A DNA stretch of 64,000 nt, taken from NCBI RefSeq assembly GCF_025465945.1, contig NZ_JANLNW010000011.1, positions 62,001 through 126,000 on the forward strand, given 5' to 3'. Below, piece by piece: positions 26,110-35,484 of this stretch (the first letter of the stretch is position 1; each line of letters opens with the position of its first letter). A model generated the notes under the pieces. The model made no database searches. It saw only the letters and a list, made by a program, of their open reading frames with translations, and was not told the DNA's origin. The DNA is from Pseudomonas sp. 6D_7.1_Bac1 (lineage in GTDB: Bacteria; Pseudomonadota; Gammaproteobacteria; Pseudomonadales; Pseudomonadaceae). A program made the translations under genes and the position numbers.

Positions 26110-27228
26110 ATGAGCGATATCACCCGCTACTATCCGCAACTTTACGCGTTGTCAGAGCGACTTCTCGCTGCCGGACAGCTCGCGGAAAATAACCCACATA
26201 AGGCGACTGCCTGTCTTGATCACCCAGAGTTGATGAGCATTGCCTGTATCGGCATACCCTCACGGTTCAATCCCTGGGAAACACCGGCATTTTCCAATGT
26301 CAGCTATGCCCGGCACCTGCAAATTATCGAGTACCTGAGCCGCACGGACGCCAGCGCCATGATGCTGTTGCCGGGTGCGTCCCTCAGTACTCGCGCCATT
26401 CTGACCCAGGGCAATGAACAGCAGCAGGCACGTTTTTTTGCCTGCTTTGCTGAACGCCCTGCCTGGACATTCTTTGCCGTCACGGAACCCGAGATAGGTT
26501 CAGATGCTGGCGCTATCACCAGTGAGCTCACGCACAGTGAACAGGGCTGGCGGCTCAATGGCACCAAACTGCTGATTGGGGGAGCCATGCTGGCGAGCGT
26601 AGGCATCGTATTTGCGCGTTATCAGCAAAGCCAGCGACTGGTGATGGTCTTCCCTGATGAGGCCAAGGGGACCTTGCAACGTGATTCGCTGGACACCGTC
26701 GGTTTGGCCGGCGCCGGATTAACTCGCCTGACGTTTAAAGATCTTTGCGTAAAGGAAGAAGATATTCTGGGGCATGAGCGCCGCGAATTACTGCAGGGGC
26801 TCAACTCCCTGAGCATGGTATTCGAACGTCATCGGCCAATGGTGGCGGCCATGGCACTGGGCACGACATTTGGCCTGCTGACGGCACTGGACACACGCCC
26901 CTTACCGGCCGCGGTGCGACTCTGGGTCGCCCGGCAGTGGCGAAAATATCTTGCCATCTATCAGCAGATGCTCACCCTGGCAGAGGGCTACAGCAACGGC
27001 CAGCATCAGCATGCCCTCACCAGTCAGCTCAAGCGCAATGCCACCCGCCTGGTCGAGGAAACAGCGTGCCATCTGCCACATTGGCTGAACCGCGACGACT
27101 GGCTGGACGATCGATTACTGCGCAAGCGCTATCGCGACAGCTTTGCGTTTGAGTACATGGAGGGCACCAGCAATATCCACCTGCTCAATAGCTTCCGCCC
27201 GCCCGTACCCAAAGGGATAAGCCTGTGA
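26110..27228 (+). CDS. Acyl-CoA dehydrogenase-like flavoprotein, second
   Basis: 372 residues, paralogous to the protein at 22666. FFAVTEPEIGSDAGAI and AFEYMEGTSNIHLLNS are the FAD loop and YEGT-like segments. Two dehydrogenases in one pathway suggest two oxidation steps or two substrates. It overlaps the next gene by 4 bases. Confidence 0.85.
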   Translation: MSDITRYYPQLYALSERLLAAGQLAENNPHKATACLDHPELMSIACIGIPSRFNPWETPAFSNVSYARHLQIIEYLSRTDASAMMLLPGASLSTRAILTQGNEQQQARFFACFAERPAWTFFAVTEPEIGSDAGAITSELTHSEQGWRLNGTKLLIGGAMLASVGIVFARYQQSQRLVMVFPDEAKGTLQRDSLDTVGLAGAGLTRLTFKDLCVKEEDILGHERRELLQGLNSLSMVFERHRPMVAAMALGTTFGLLTALDTRPLPAAVRLWVARQWRKYLAIYQQMLTLAEGYSNGQHQHALTSQLKRNATRLVEETACHLPHWLNRDDWLDDRLLRKRYRDSFAFEYMEGTSNIHLLNSFRPPVPKGISL

Positions 27229-28079
27229 CACTCTGCCTTGATCCTGCCGATATCGTATTCCAGTCGTTTCATCATACCGAAGCGCCCCTGCCTGAGTGGG
27301 AAGCCGATATCCCGCACTGGCGGTCTTATGTGCAGCATTTCTTCCTGGCCAACGGTGAGACGCTCAACCCGCAGGACGAGCAAGTGCAGGCGTGGATCAC
27401 CAGTCAGGAGCGCGCCGCCTTCAGCGATATGGTAGGCCTGCTGTTGCCCCAGTTAGCCGCGGTCATCGAACCTCAGCGGGTGAAAACGGTGCTGATGGCG
27501 CATTGGACGCCAGACCTGCACATGGGCAGTTCGGTCGTGAATGCCGCCATCCATCAAATGGGGCTGTCCGCCTGCCTGGCATTGGCCATCAGCGACCGCG
27601 GGCCGGATGCAGGTCTGTTCGCGTTGGACGGTCTCAATGACTGCCTGGCAGGTAAAGACGAGGACGGCCTTTTACTGATTGCCGAGCAGAAAAACCTGAT
27701 GTACTTCTCGCCGCTGATGGCGGGTCTGCAACCGGAAAATAATGCCTGCGTGTGCCTGGTGAATAAGCAGCAACGCGGATTGCGCTACCGGGGGTTCAGA
27801 CGAGCGCCTCTGGCGCAGTGGTCCAATGAGTGGTTATCGCACGCTGTTGAGCACCTGGGGTTGGCCAAAGAGCGTCTAACCCTGATTGGCCCTGCCCGGC
27901 TACTGGAGAAAGCGCATGTCGGCGCTCACTCGTTTGCCGTCAACCCCCATTTGCTGTGCGCAGCCCCTTTCGTTGCCTTACGCACCCTCTGGAAACCGGA
28001 ACGTGACTACCTGCTGATCAGCGAAAATGATAACGGGATCAGCCTGTGCGGGCTCGCAGCAGCGGAAGGCCCACGATGA
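27225..28079 (+). CDS. KASIII-like protein lacking the catalytic Cys, second copy
   Basis: 284 residues, related to the protein at 15375 (shared LMAHWTPDLHMGSSVVNAAI versus LTHWTPDVEIGCSVTNAII, and DEDGLLLIAEQKNLMYFSP). The nucleophile position reads ALAISDRGPDAG, with no Cys. It is coupled by overlaps to a dehydrogenase upstream and a Cys-containing KASIII homologue downstream, repeating the inactive/active order seen at 15375-17262. Confidence 0.75.
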   Translation: MTLCLDPADIVFQSFHHTEAPLPEWEADIPHWRSYVQHFFLANGETLNPQDEQVQAWITSQERAAFSDMVGLLLPQLAAVIEPQRVKTVLMAHWTPDLHMGSSVVNAAIHQMGLSACLALAISDRGPDAGLFALDGLNDCLAGKDEDGLLLIAEQKNLMYFSPLMAGLQPENNACVCLVNKQQRGLRYRGFRRAPLAQWSNEWLSHAVEHLGLAKERLTLIGPARLLEKAHVGAHSFAVNPHLLCAAPFVALRTLWKPERDYLLISENDNGISLCGLAAAEGPR

Positions 28080-29023
28080 ACATTGCGTCTCTGGCAACTT
28101 ATATCCCACCCGCCAGATTGTCCCTCGAACAGATCATTGCTCATCGCGGCGGTAGTCCGGCAGAAGCGCGTACATTTCGCCAACTTTTCGGCCTTCGAGA
28201 GGCGTCAACACTGGCGAGTGAAGAAAGCGCCGAAGGATGTTTTCACACCCTGCTGCAACAATTGGGTGAAAGCCTGACTGAAGGCGAAAAGATTGATGCG
28301 GTCATATTAATCCAGGGCTTACCCGCTCAATCCTTGCGGCAAAGTGTCAATCTTCCGTCTTTGCGACAACAGTTAAACTTTATCGCTGCGGATGCGCCAC
28401 TTCTTACCCTCAACCAACAAAACTGCGCCACCTTATTCTGGGGAATGCGTCTGGCCGAACGGTTGCTGGCAAGCGGCAAGCATCGCTGCGTGGCGCTGCT
28501 GGCGGGCGACACGCTGGCCGACTTTGATCTGGCCGAGCGCTATGTCCCTGGCTGTACATTGATTGGCGACGCCTTCGTCGCCGCCCTGCTCAAGCCAGGT
28601 GGCGGCCAGCGAAGGGTGTCGGGAATCCAATGCTTTTATCATCCCGGATTCTGGCAAGGTCTGGACGGCAGCCGCGCCGACATCAAACGCTTCTATCAGT
28701 CCCACGACAACCTGGTAGCGCAGGCCTTGGCGTCCTACCCTGATGATCTGCGAAAGCGTGCCTGGCTATTACCTCACAACATCAACCGCCTCAGCTGGCA
28801 AACCTGGCTGCGCCATCCTGACAACCACCTCCAACCTGTCGCCACGGACCTGATAAGCCATTGCGGGCACTGTTATTGCGCGGATCCTCTGTTACTGCTC
28901 GATAGCTATGCCCCTCAGGATACCGGCCGCCCTGCCCTGCTGCTTTCGGTGGGCCTGGGCGGCTGGGTAGGTTGCGCCGCAATTACTTCAGATGCCTTAC
29001 TGGAGCCAGCCCATGCACAGTAA
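28076..29023 (+). CDS. KASIII-like acyl/condensing enzyme, partner of the second Cys-less copy
   Basis: 315 residues. TLNQQNCATLFWGMRLA supplies the Cys (about residue 113), LLPHNINRLSWQTW the His/Asn loop, and HCGHCYCADPLLL the altered third position (His for Asn). The ATG at 28076 overlaps the preceding stop (ATGA), which fixes the start and couples translation, as expected for subunits of one complex. Confidence 0.8.
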   Translation: MNIASLATYIPPARLSLEQIIAHRGGSPAEARTFRQLFGLREASTLASEESAEGCFHTLLQQLGESLTEGEKIDAVILIQGLPAQSLRQSVNLPSLRQQLNFIAADAPLLTLNQQNCATLFWGMRLAERLLASGKHRCVALLAGDTLADFDLAERYVPGCTLIGDAFVAALLKPGGGQRRVSGIQCFYHPGFWQGLDGSRADIKRFYQSHDNLVAQALASYPDDLRKRAWLLPHNINRLSWQTWLRHPDNHLQPVATDLISHCGHCYCADPLLLLDSYAPQDTGRPALLLSVGLGGWVGCAAITSDALLEPAHAQ

Positions 29024-30326
29024 CCCCAATGATATTCCGTTCGTCAAGCCGTCCGCAGCCAGGTATGCGCAGCTAGGCCTCCTGAAAATTGCCGAAAATG
29101 CCTGTCGCCAACACGGGGATAAGGTCTGGATCGGCGAAGAAGATGATGCGATGCTGCTGCTGGCGGGCGCTCGACATATCCGTTTTTTTCTTGAGAACGA
29201 AAGCAGCTTTCCCAAAGAACTCGAACATACAGCCTCAGTCAGGCGGATACTGTTGGGCCAATCGCTGATCACAGCGAGGGAAGGTGAAGAGTGGCGCCTG
29301 GCCAGAAGGTTGACCGCGCCGATGGTCAATCCCAAATCAACGCTGTTAAAAAAGGGGACCCAACTCTCCGCTCAGTGGCTGGTGGCCGCTCTCCAGGACC
29401 CAAAGCAAGATTCAATGCAGGAAGTCTGCCTGCAGTGGGCCCTGATGTGCGTTGCGCAAGGATTCGTCGGCCCCACGCTTAGCCCTCCACAGCTTAATAC
29501 CCTGATTAGCCACTTCCGCAAAATCTACCTGGAACTGATTGTCGCTGCGCCGACTGAGGATTATGCCGCGTTATGCCAACACCCGTCCCTGGCCGCGTTC
29601 CGTGAGGAACTTGAGTCAATGATCGGGCCATTGATTACTGGCGGTGGCGGTGGCGCTGGGAACATCAACATGTTGCAACGCTTTTGCCAGGCGCTGGATA
29701 TCAATGCCCATCCGCAGGAACGGGAGCGGGCGATCAGTATGTTGCTGGGTAATCTGGCAGCAAGCGTGGATAACACCGGGATTGCGCTGCTGTGGTGTCT
29801 GATCCATTTGTCACAGCACCCCCATTACCAGGACTGGGTCCGTGAAGAATCCCGGCATGCAAAGCGCGACATAGCCTGCGCCATCGTCAAGGAATCGCTG
29901 CGTATTACCCCGGTTACGGCCTTTTTCGAACGTGGAACCGAGGGCCCGCTTGAGATCGACGGTGCCGTGATTCCGGCAGGGACCAAAGTGCTGTTTTCAC
30001 CCTGGTTAGTCCATCGCAATGCGTCTTACTGGCCCGAGCCCCTAAGCTTCAGACCAGAGCGCTTTCTTGAGGGTAGAAAGATTGCACGGGAGTACTTTGT
30101 CCCCTTTAGCGTGGGTAAACGCAATTGCGTAGGAATGGCGCTCGCACTGGACCAACTCACCACGGCCATTGAAACACTGTGCAGTCATTGTCATTTTTCC
30201 CTTGCGCCATCGACCGTCCCCGCCGCACTCACGCCGATTTGTGGGCTGAATGTCATGCCCAGAGGCCCTATCTGTTTCACCATCGAATCGCTAGGCAGGG
30301 TCACTCAGCATGAATATATCGCCTAA
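29013..30326 (+). CDS. Cytochrome P450
   Basis: 437 residues. FSVGKRNCVGMALAL is the heme loop with the Cys thiolate; KESLR is the ExxR of helix K; NLAASVDNTGIAL occupies the I-helix oxygen site, with Asp-Asn-Thr in place of Asp/Glu-Thr-Thr. FRPERFLEG is the PERF motif. A soluble bacterial class I P450, needing ferredoxin and reductase from elsewhere. Likely hydroxylates or oxidises a pathway intermediate. GGAG 8 bases upstream supports ATG 29013. Confidence 0.9.
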   Translation: MHSNPNDIPFVKPSAARYAQLGLLKIAENACRQHGDKVWIGEEDDAMLLLAGARHIRFFLENESSFPKELEHTASVRRILLGQSLITAREGEEWRLARRLTAPMVNPKSTLLKKGTQLSAQWLVAALQDPKQDSMQEVCLQWALMCVAQGFVGPTLSPPQLNTLISHFRKIYLELIVAAPTEDYAALCQHPSLAAFREELESMIGPLITGGGGGAGNINMLQRFCQALDINAHPQERERAISMLLGNLAASVDNTGIALLWCLIHLSQHPHYQDWVREESRHAKRDIACAIVKESLRITPVTAFFERGTEGPLEIDGAVIPAGTKVLFSPWLVHRNASYWPEPLSFRPERFLEGRKIAREYFVPFSVGKRNCVGMALALDQLTTAIETLCSHCHFSLAPSTVPAALTPICGLNVMPRGPICFTIESLGRVTQHEYIA

Positions 30327-31380
30327 CTCGGCGGGAGATGCTATCCCGCAACTCAGCGTGTTTTGCTTTTCGGACGTGGCCCGGGAAAGTTTTGCAGAAA
30401 AGTATGAACAACTGCTGACCACCGCCAGGCTGGCGGATGAGCTCAACTTTCATGCTATCTGGACACCTGAAAGACACTTCCATACCTTCGGTGGGATGTT
30501 TCCTAATCCCTCCGTAGTGAGCGCCGCGCTGGCCGCCACTACACAACGTATCGCGATCCGCGCAGGCAGCGTGGTGCTGCCCCTGCATGATCCGCTGCGT
30601 GTCGCTGAAGAGTGGGCGCTGGTGGATAACCTCTCTCACGGCCGGGTTGGCGTAGCGTTTTCCGCGGGCTGGCAACGTAATGATTTCGTACTCAAGGCGG
30701 AGCATTACCGTCAGCGTCATGAGGTGCTCTTCTCCTCGTTGGAGCAGATTCAGGCGCTATGGCGCGGCGAATCCGTTACCCGCCACGAACTATCCCTACC
30801 GGGACATTCGGAACCGTTCACGTTGCAAACCTGGCCTCCCCCCTATCAAGCCGCCATTCCGGTATGGATCACGACGGGGAGCAATCCCTTGTTATTCAGC
30901 GAGGCCGGAAAACGGGGTCTAAATGTCCTGACGCATCTGATTTCACAAACCCGTGAACAACTGCGGGAAAACTGCGCCAGCTATCGCCTTGCACGCCACA
31001 ACGTCGGGCTGGATCCGGCGGGCGGAAAGATCACCCTGATGATGCATACCCAAGCCGGAGAAGATCGGGAATCGCTGTTGCCACGTCTACGACCGGCCCT
31101 GACTGGCTACCTGCGCGCTTTTATGCAGCTGTCTGACAATCTCAGTCAACCTTCGGCGCTTGAACAGGAGAAAACTGACAAAAAGCAGGCCTACACCCTT
31201 AAATGGGGAGTAGAAAAATACCTCAACCACTACGGATTGTTTGGCTCTGCCGCAGAGTGCCTGGAGCAACTGAAACAGCTCAAACGTGAAGGCATCGACG
31301 AAGTGGCGGGGCTGGTGGACTTTGGCATGCCTCAGGAGAGTGTTGAAACAACACTCCGCACACTGGCGACATTACTGTGA
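30310..31380 (+). CDS. Luciferase-like flavin monooxygenase (MupA-like, natural-product subgroup)
   Basis: 356 residues of the bacterial luciferase TIM-barrel family. The front half (SVFCFSDVARESFAEKYEQL, AIWTPERHFHTFGG, SVVLPLHDPLRVAEEWALVD, GVAFSAGWQRNDFV) matches the subgroup usually embedded in NRPS/PKS lines such as MupA. Here it is a separate protein. These FMNH2-dependent enzymes hydroxylate or oxidatively cleave carrier-bound substrates. It overlaps the P450 end by 17 bases. Confidence 0.85.
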   Translation: MNISPNSAGDAIPQLSVFCFSDVARESFAEKYEQLLTTARLADELNFHAIWTPERHFHTFGGMFPNPSVVSAALAATTQRIAIRAGSVVLPLHDPLRVAEEWALVDNLSHGRVGVAFSAGWQRNDFVLKAEHYRQRHEVLFSSLEQIQALWRGESVTRHELSLPGHSEPFTLQTWPPPYQAAIPVWITTGSNPLLFSEAGKRGLNVLTHLISQTREQLRENCASYRLARHNVGLDPAGGKITLMMHTQAGEDRESLLPRLRPALTGYLRAFMQLSDNLSQPSALEQEKTDKKQAYTLKWGVEKYLNHYGLFGSAAECLEQLKQLKREGIDEVAGLVDFGMPQESVETTLRTLATLL

Positions 31381-31394
31381 AATAAGGAAGTTAT

Positions 31395-32060
31395 ATGAAC
31401 AACATGAATAACATGACGCTGATGCTTGCGCTGCTGGCCAGCACGACCAGTTACTCTGCGCTGGCCGCAGAAAAAACGTTTCCGCTGACCGCCTTTACCA
31501 GCGTTGAAGTCCGACAGGGAATCAACCTGTCCATCAAATGCGCCGCAACGTCTTCAATGGTGGTCTCTGGCGCTGCGGATACGCTGAATAAGCTTCAGGT
31601 GACGACAAACGATAAGGCGTTATTGCTCGTGAATGACGCGGCGGCAAATGATCGCTTCGTCTCCCATACCCTGGATATCACGCTGTATACCAGCGAGCCA
31701 CTGACGGGGCTGACAGGCAAAGCAGGGGTACAAATTGTGGCACCTGCGTGTGCCGTTGATCAGTCCAAACTGGCGGTTGCGGGCAGCATGGGCGCAGACA
31801 TCCAGATCGAGGGTAAGACGGGTGAGCTGGTTCTTGATCTGGCAATGGGTGGCAGCTTTAACAAAAAGCCGCTGGCCTTCACAGCGGATGTGGCGAATGT
31901 CCGCATGAGCATGGGAGCGGAATCATCCCTGTGCCATATTCCACGGATCAACGGCAGCCTATCTGCCGGAGCACGGATGTCTGTCAGCCCATCCGCTCAA
32001 GTCGATACCGGCGCCACGGGCTCTTTCGGCAGCGAAGTTTCAACCTCTGATTGTTCGTAA
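31395..32060 (+). CDS. Periplasmic DUF2807-like (GIN-domain) protein
   Basis: 221 residues. Sec signal peptide (hydrophobic MTLMLALLASTTSYSALAA, cleavage about residue 25), then a right-handed-helix-like domain with FTSVEVRQGINLSIKCA and VQIVAPACAV, matching putative adhesin-head/GIN proteins. AAGGA lies before the ATG. It ends the forward string and would act outside the cytoplasm, perhaps binding the product or the exporter. No function is known. Confidence 0.6.
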   Translation: MNNMNNMTLMLALLASTTSYSALAAEKTFPLTAFTSVEVRQGINLSIKCAATSSMVVSGAADTLNKLQVTTNDKALLLVNDAAANDRFVSHTLDITLYTSEPLTGLTGKAGVQIVAPACAVDQSKLAVAGSMGADIQIEGKTGELVLDLAMGGSFNKKPLAFTADVANVRMSMGAESSLCHIPRINGSLSAGARMSVSPSAQVDTGATGSFGSEVSTSDCS

Positions 32061-32065
32061 ACAGG

Positions 32066-32761
32066 TCAACCATCAGTTTGATGGCAACCGAGCTGCCATT
32101 GAACTGATGGGTACTGCGAGTCAAGGATCGCACCGTAAGCCAGACAAAAAACCCCCTCCCCTTGCACCTGGCAATAATGAATCTGCCCACTACTGACGGG
32201 GGGGTCAACCACGACCTGCGCCACCCCGCTGACGCCAGCCTGCGGGATGACACAAAAGCTGCCAAGCGATTGGGTCAGCCCCGTCCCACGAGCCTTTAGC
32301 CAAGCTTCCTTCATACTCCAGACCTGCGTAAAGCGAAGAAGATAGTTGGCTTCGTCAAGCGCCAGCCAGCGTCGCTCATCTGGATGGAAAAAGCGTTGTG
32401 CGATGGTTTTTTTTACCGCAACTTTTCCGCTGACTTTTTCCAGATCAACCCCGACATCATATCCGCGACACAGGGCAATGGCGGCCGAATGAGCGCTGTG
32501 GGTCAAGTTAAAGCGCAGCCAGGAGTGCTCCGGGAGCCAAGGTTTACCGGTATAGGTTCTGGCGATATGCAATTGATCGACCGGGATTGCCAAGTAGGCC
32601 GCCAGCACCTGATGCAACCAACGTTGCGCCCGTTGGCGAACCGTCATTCCCGGCACCGCATCATTAAAGTGCTGCAGGAGGCAAACCCCCCGGCCTTCGA
32701 TCAACTCAGGCAGGGGATTGCAGCGGTAAATTAATGGTGACTTTGCAACCGGTCTGCTCAT
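32066..32761 (-). CDS. Sfp-type 4'-phosphopantetheinyl transferase
   Basis: 231 residues. NLTHSAHSAAIALC, DVGVDLEKVSG (Mg-binding Asp and Glu) and WSMKEAWLKARGTGL (WxxKEAxxK) are the three Sfp motifs. It moves phosphopantetheine from CoA to the Ser of carrier proteins, so it should activate the three carriers of this locus. It is the last gene of the exporter/regulator operon, its start overlapping the sensor-kinase gene. ATG 32761 is preferred; a longer frame to 32839 is less likely. Confidence 0.9.
   Translation of the reverse strand: MSRPVAKSPLIYRCNPLPELIEGRGVCLLQHFNDAVPGMTVRQRAQRWLHQVLAAYLAIPVDQLHIARTYTGKPWLPEHSWLRFNLTHSAHSAAIALCRGYDVGVDLEKVSGKVAVKKTIAQRFFHPDERRWLALDEANYLLRFTQVWSMKEAWLKARGTGLTQSLGSFCVIPQAGVSGVAQVVVDPPVSSGQIHYCQVQGEGVFCLAYGAILDSQYPSVQWQLGCHQTDG
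32070..32110. terminator. Long hairpin at the convergence of the two operons
   Basis: The arm 32070-32086 pairs with 32094-32110 (17 positions, two mismatches, loop ACCGAGC). It lies inside the PPTase 3' end and 10 bases after the DUF2807 stop, so it can stop transcription coming from either side. Confidence 0.55.
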
Positions 32762-34031
32762 GGCGATTTTCCAGGGACAAGTAGCCGCCGTGGCTTTCAG
32801 CAATTTGTCTGCACAAAATAAGGCCGATGCCGGTGCCATTGGGTTTGGTGGTATAGAAAGGCACGAACAGATTTTTCGGATTAGTCAGCCCTACTCCCCG
32901 ATCAAGGATGGTGATCAGTAAGCGCCCCTTCTCCTCAGCCCACTCGATATCGATACTGTCAGTGCTGCTGCCCATCGACTCATCGGCATTTTTGATCAAA
33001 TTGATCAACAACTGATGGATCTGTACCCGGTCGAGACTGGCCATCAGCGGACGCGGCCCGCTCAGGGTAATCACACGGTGAGAGAACAGCAGCGGCAGCT
33101 CGGCAACCAGGGCAGTCAAATCCACCCGTTCCTTCAGCGCCGGGGCCAGTTTGCTCAGTTGCCGATAACTGCTGATAAAGGCGATAAGCTCGCGTGCCCG
33201 CCGGTTAATCAGATCGATGCCCTCGGTAAAACCGGCAGGCAGGTTTTCAGAATGATGGCGGTAATGCTGTTGCAACATTTGGCTGATGGACGCGATGGGG
33301 CTGAGGGAGTTGTTGATTTCGTGGCTTATCACACGCAATAAATCTTGCCAGGCTTTTTGCTCTTCCTGACGCAACATGTCGTCAACGTCACTGACAAACA
33401 ACAGCACGTTCTGAACACCATCCACCATGTAGGTGTCACTGGTCACTTTGTACCGACCCGGTCGCCCTTCATGATCGGACACGACGGGATGCTCAGTGTT
33501 GGCATTCTGCAAAAGATTATCTAACTGCCAGGTACTGGCCGTATCGCCAATCAACTTTTCCAGCGATGTGCCCAACATGCGGGAAGCTGCGCTGTTACAC
33601 CAGATCAGACGATGGCTGCCGTCCAGGGCAAAGATGGCAACCGTGATATTGGAGATCACTTTTTGCAGCAGAAAATCCATCTCCCGCTGCTGTTGGCGGT
33701 GGCGCGACAATTGACTGGAAATATCATTGATTTGCTCAATGACCCCCTCAAAGGCCCCCGCTCCATTGGTCACCCCACGCAGGCTGAAATCTTCCTGTTC
33801 CACCGCTTCCAGCAAGTTGGATATGACGTTTATTTTGTAAATCAATTGCTGAAAAAAGTGATAGCAAAAATAAACCATCGTCACACACAGAATAAACAGG
33901 GTGAAGAATTTAAGGTAAATGGACTGTTGCGGAAAAAGCCAAAGCAGCAGGTAAGCAATAATTCCGCCTACCGGCGACAGACTGCACAGCAGCAGGTGAC
34001 GTATTTCAAATGAATGGAAAAATTTACTCAT
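32706..34031 (-). CDS. Membrane sensor histidine kinase (NtrY-like)
   Basis: 441 residues. Two hydrophobic helices (about residues 12-32 and 38-60) are joined by only a few residues, so there is almost no periplasmic loop. Then a HAMP-like linker, a PAS-like domain (AIFALDGSHRLIWCNSAASR), the H-box VISHEINNSLSPIASI (His about 246), N-box NLIKNADES, and G-boxes GVGLTNPKNLFVPFYTTKP and GTGIGLILC. HEINNxLxPI is the NtrY/NtrB-style H-box, matching the NtrC-type regulator encoded just upstream (8-base overlap). A ligand would be sensed within or near the membrane; the pathway product is the obvious candidate, by inference. Confidence 0.9.
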   Translation of the reverse strand: MSKFFHSFEIRHLLLCSLSPVGGIIAYLLLWLFPQQSIYLKFFTLFILCVTMVYFCYHFFQQLIYKINVISNLLEAVEQEDFSLRGVTNGAGAFEGVIEQINDISSQLSRHRQQQREMDFLLQKVISNITVAIFALDGSHRLIWCNSAASRMLGTSLEKLIGDTASTWQLDNLLQNANTEHPVVSDHEGRPGRYKVTSDTYMVDGVQNVLLFVSDVDDMLRQEEQKAWQDLLRVISHEINNSLSPIASISQMLQQHYRHHSENLPAGFTEGIDLINRRARELIAFISSYRQLSKLAPALKERVDLTALVAELPLLFSHRVITLSGPRPLMASLDRVQIHQLLINLIKNADESMGSSTDSIDIEWAEEKGRLLITILDRGVGLTNPKNLFVPFYTTKPNGTGIGLILCRQIAESHGGYLSLENRHEQTGCKVTINLPLQSPA

Positions 34032-35436
34032 GGCAAATTTTTAGTTTTTCAAGCCTGCGATAAAAAGCACTGCGGCTCAGCCCCAGCGATTCCGCAGCCT
34101 TGACCGCATTGCCGTCATATTGACGCAGGCGCTGTAACAGTAAGGTTTCTTCGGCTTCGGCCAGAGTGCACGCGTCCGTCAATCCCGACGACAAGTCAGT
34201 GACCGGACACACTGCGCTCTGGGATGACACCGAAAACGGCAAGCAGAGGTCGTCCAGATCAATCACATTGGCGCGACACAGCAACACGGCGCGTTCTAAC
34301 AGATGGCTAAGCTCTCGGATATTCCCAGGCCATGAATAATCAAGCAGCCCCTGGCGTGCCTGAGGCAATAATATCGGCCGGGGTTTGTTGTACTTACGCG
34401 CAAAACGTTTCAGGAAGCGCTCAGTCAGCGGCTCAATATCTTCCAGCCGTTCGCGCAGAGGCGGCAACTGGATTTGAATCAGGTTCATTCGGTACAACAG
34501 ATCCTGACGGAATCGCCCCTCTACCACGGCCTTTTCCAAGTCCGAATTGGTGGCGGCGATGATCCGGCATTGAGTGGTCTGGGTGCGCGAAGATCCGACG
34601 CGCTCAAACTGCCGCTCTTCCAGCACCCGTAATAGCTTCACTTGCTGTGTCAGAGGCAAGTTACCGATTTCATCGAGGAACAGCGTCCCTTTATCTGCCA
34701 ATTCAAATCGGCCGATACGGTTCTCCCGCGCATCGGTAAAGGCCCCTTTTACATGGCCAAACATCTCACTTTCAAACAATTGCTCGTTAATGCACCCCAT
34801 ATTCACTTCGACAATACTGTGCTCGGAGCGCGAGGAAATCTGGTGAATATAACGCGCAAGCAGGCTTTTACCGGTGCCATTTTCGCCCAGGATCAGCATG
34901 CTGGTATCGGTCACCGCGACCTTTTCCACCAGGCTGATCAGCCGTTTCATCGCCGGTGAGCGGACAACCCATTCGCTGTCCATATCATCTTCGAGCGCCA
35001 GTTTAAGCAGTTTGTTCTCTTCGCGCAGGCAATTGCCTGAGCGGTGCGCCTGACTCAGGGTAATTTGCTGCTGAACGATGCTCAGCAAACGCTCATTATC
35101 CCAGGGCTTTTGAATAAAATCGGCAGCTCCCGCACGCATGGCGTTGACGACAATGTCTACGCTTCCCCACCCCGTCATCGCGACAGCAGGCAAGCAATCA
35201 TCGAACTTCTTCAGCTCGGCCAGCAACTGCAACCCTTCCATGCCTGACGTGGTGTCTTTCTGAAAGTTCATGTCCATCAATACCAGATCAATAGGCTTGG
35301 CGGACAAATGTGCAAGCAGGCGATTGGCTTGTGTTTCCAAGGTCACGTCGTACCCTTGCATGCGCAATAAGATATCGAGGCTGGTCAGGATTCCCGCGTC
35401 ATCGTCTATAACAAGGAGATGTTTTTTATCGTTCAT
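34024..35436 (-). CDS. NtrC-family sigma-54-dependent response regulator
   Basis: 470 residues: receiver domain (VIDDDAG, phosphoacceptor Asp in LVLMDMNF, Lys in FIQKPWDN), AAA+ domain (Walker A GENGTGKS; GHVKGAFTDARE, where the sigma-54-contact loop GAFTGA is GAFTDA, a variant seen in working family members; Walker B GTLFLDEIGNL), and a Fis-type helix-turn-helix (GNAVKAAESLGLSRSAFYRRL). It acts by remodelling sigma-54 polymerase at promoters with upstream sites. Two such promoters lie at 39.97 and 40.27 kb, one driving this very operon, so positive autoregulation is predicted. Start 35436 (MNDKKHLLVID) fits the receiver-domain N-terminus. Confidence 0.92.
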   Translation of the reverse strand: MNDKKHLLVIDDDAGILTSLDILLRMQGYDVTLETQANRLLAHLSAKPIDLVLMDMNFQKDTTSGMEGLQLLAELKKFDDCLPAVAMTGWGSVDIVVNAMRAGAADFIQKPWDNERLLSIVQQQITLSQAHRSGNCLREENKLLKLALEDDMDSEWVVRSPAMKRLISLVEKVAVTDTSMLILGENGTGKSLLARYIHQISSRSEHSIVEVNMGCINEQLFESEMFGHVKGAFTDARENRIGRFELADKGTLFLDEIGNLPLTQQVKLLRVLEERQFERVGSSRTQTTQCRIIAATNSDLEKAVVEGRFRQDLLYRMNLIQIQLPPLRERLEDIEPLTERFLKRFARKYNKPRPILLPQARQGLLDYSWPGNIRELSHLLERAVLLCRANVIDLDDLCLPFSVSSQSAVCPVTDLSSGLTDACTLAEAEETLLLQRLRQYDGNAVKAAESLGLSRSAFYRRLEKLKICHE

Positions 35437-35484
35437 TTTAAGCATCCAGCTTGTACCACCGTGCCCAGGGAGCACGGCGATCGT

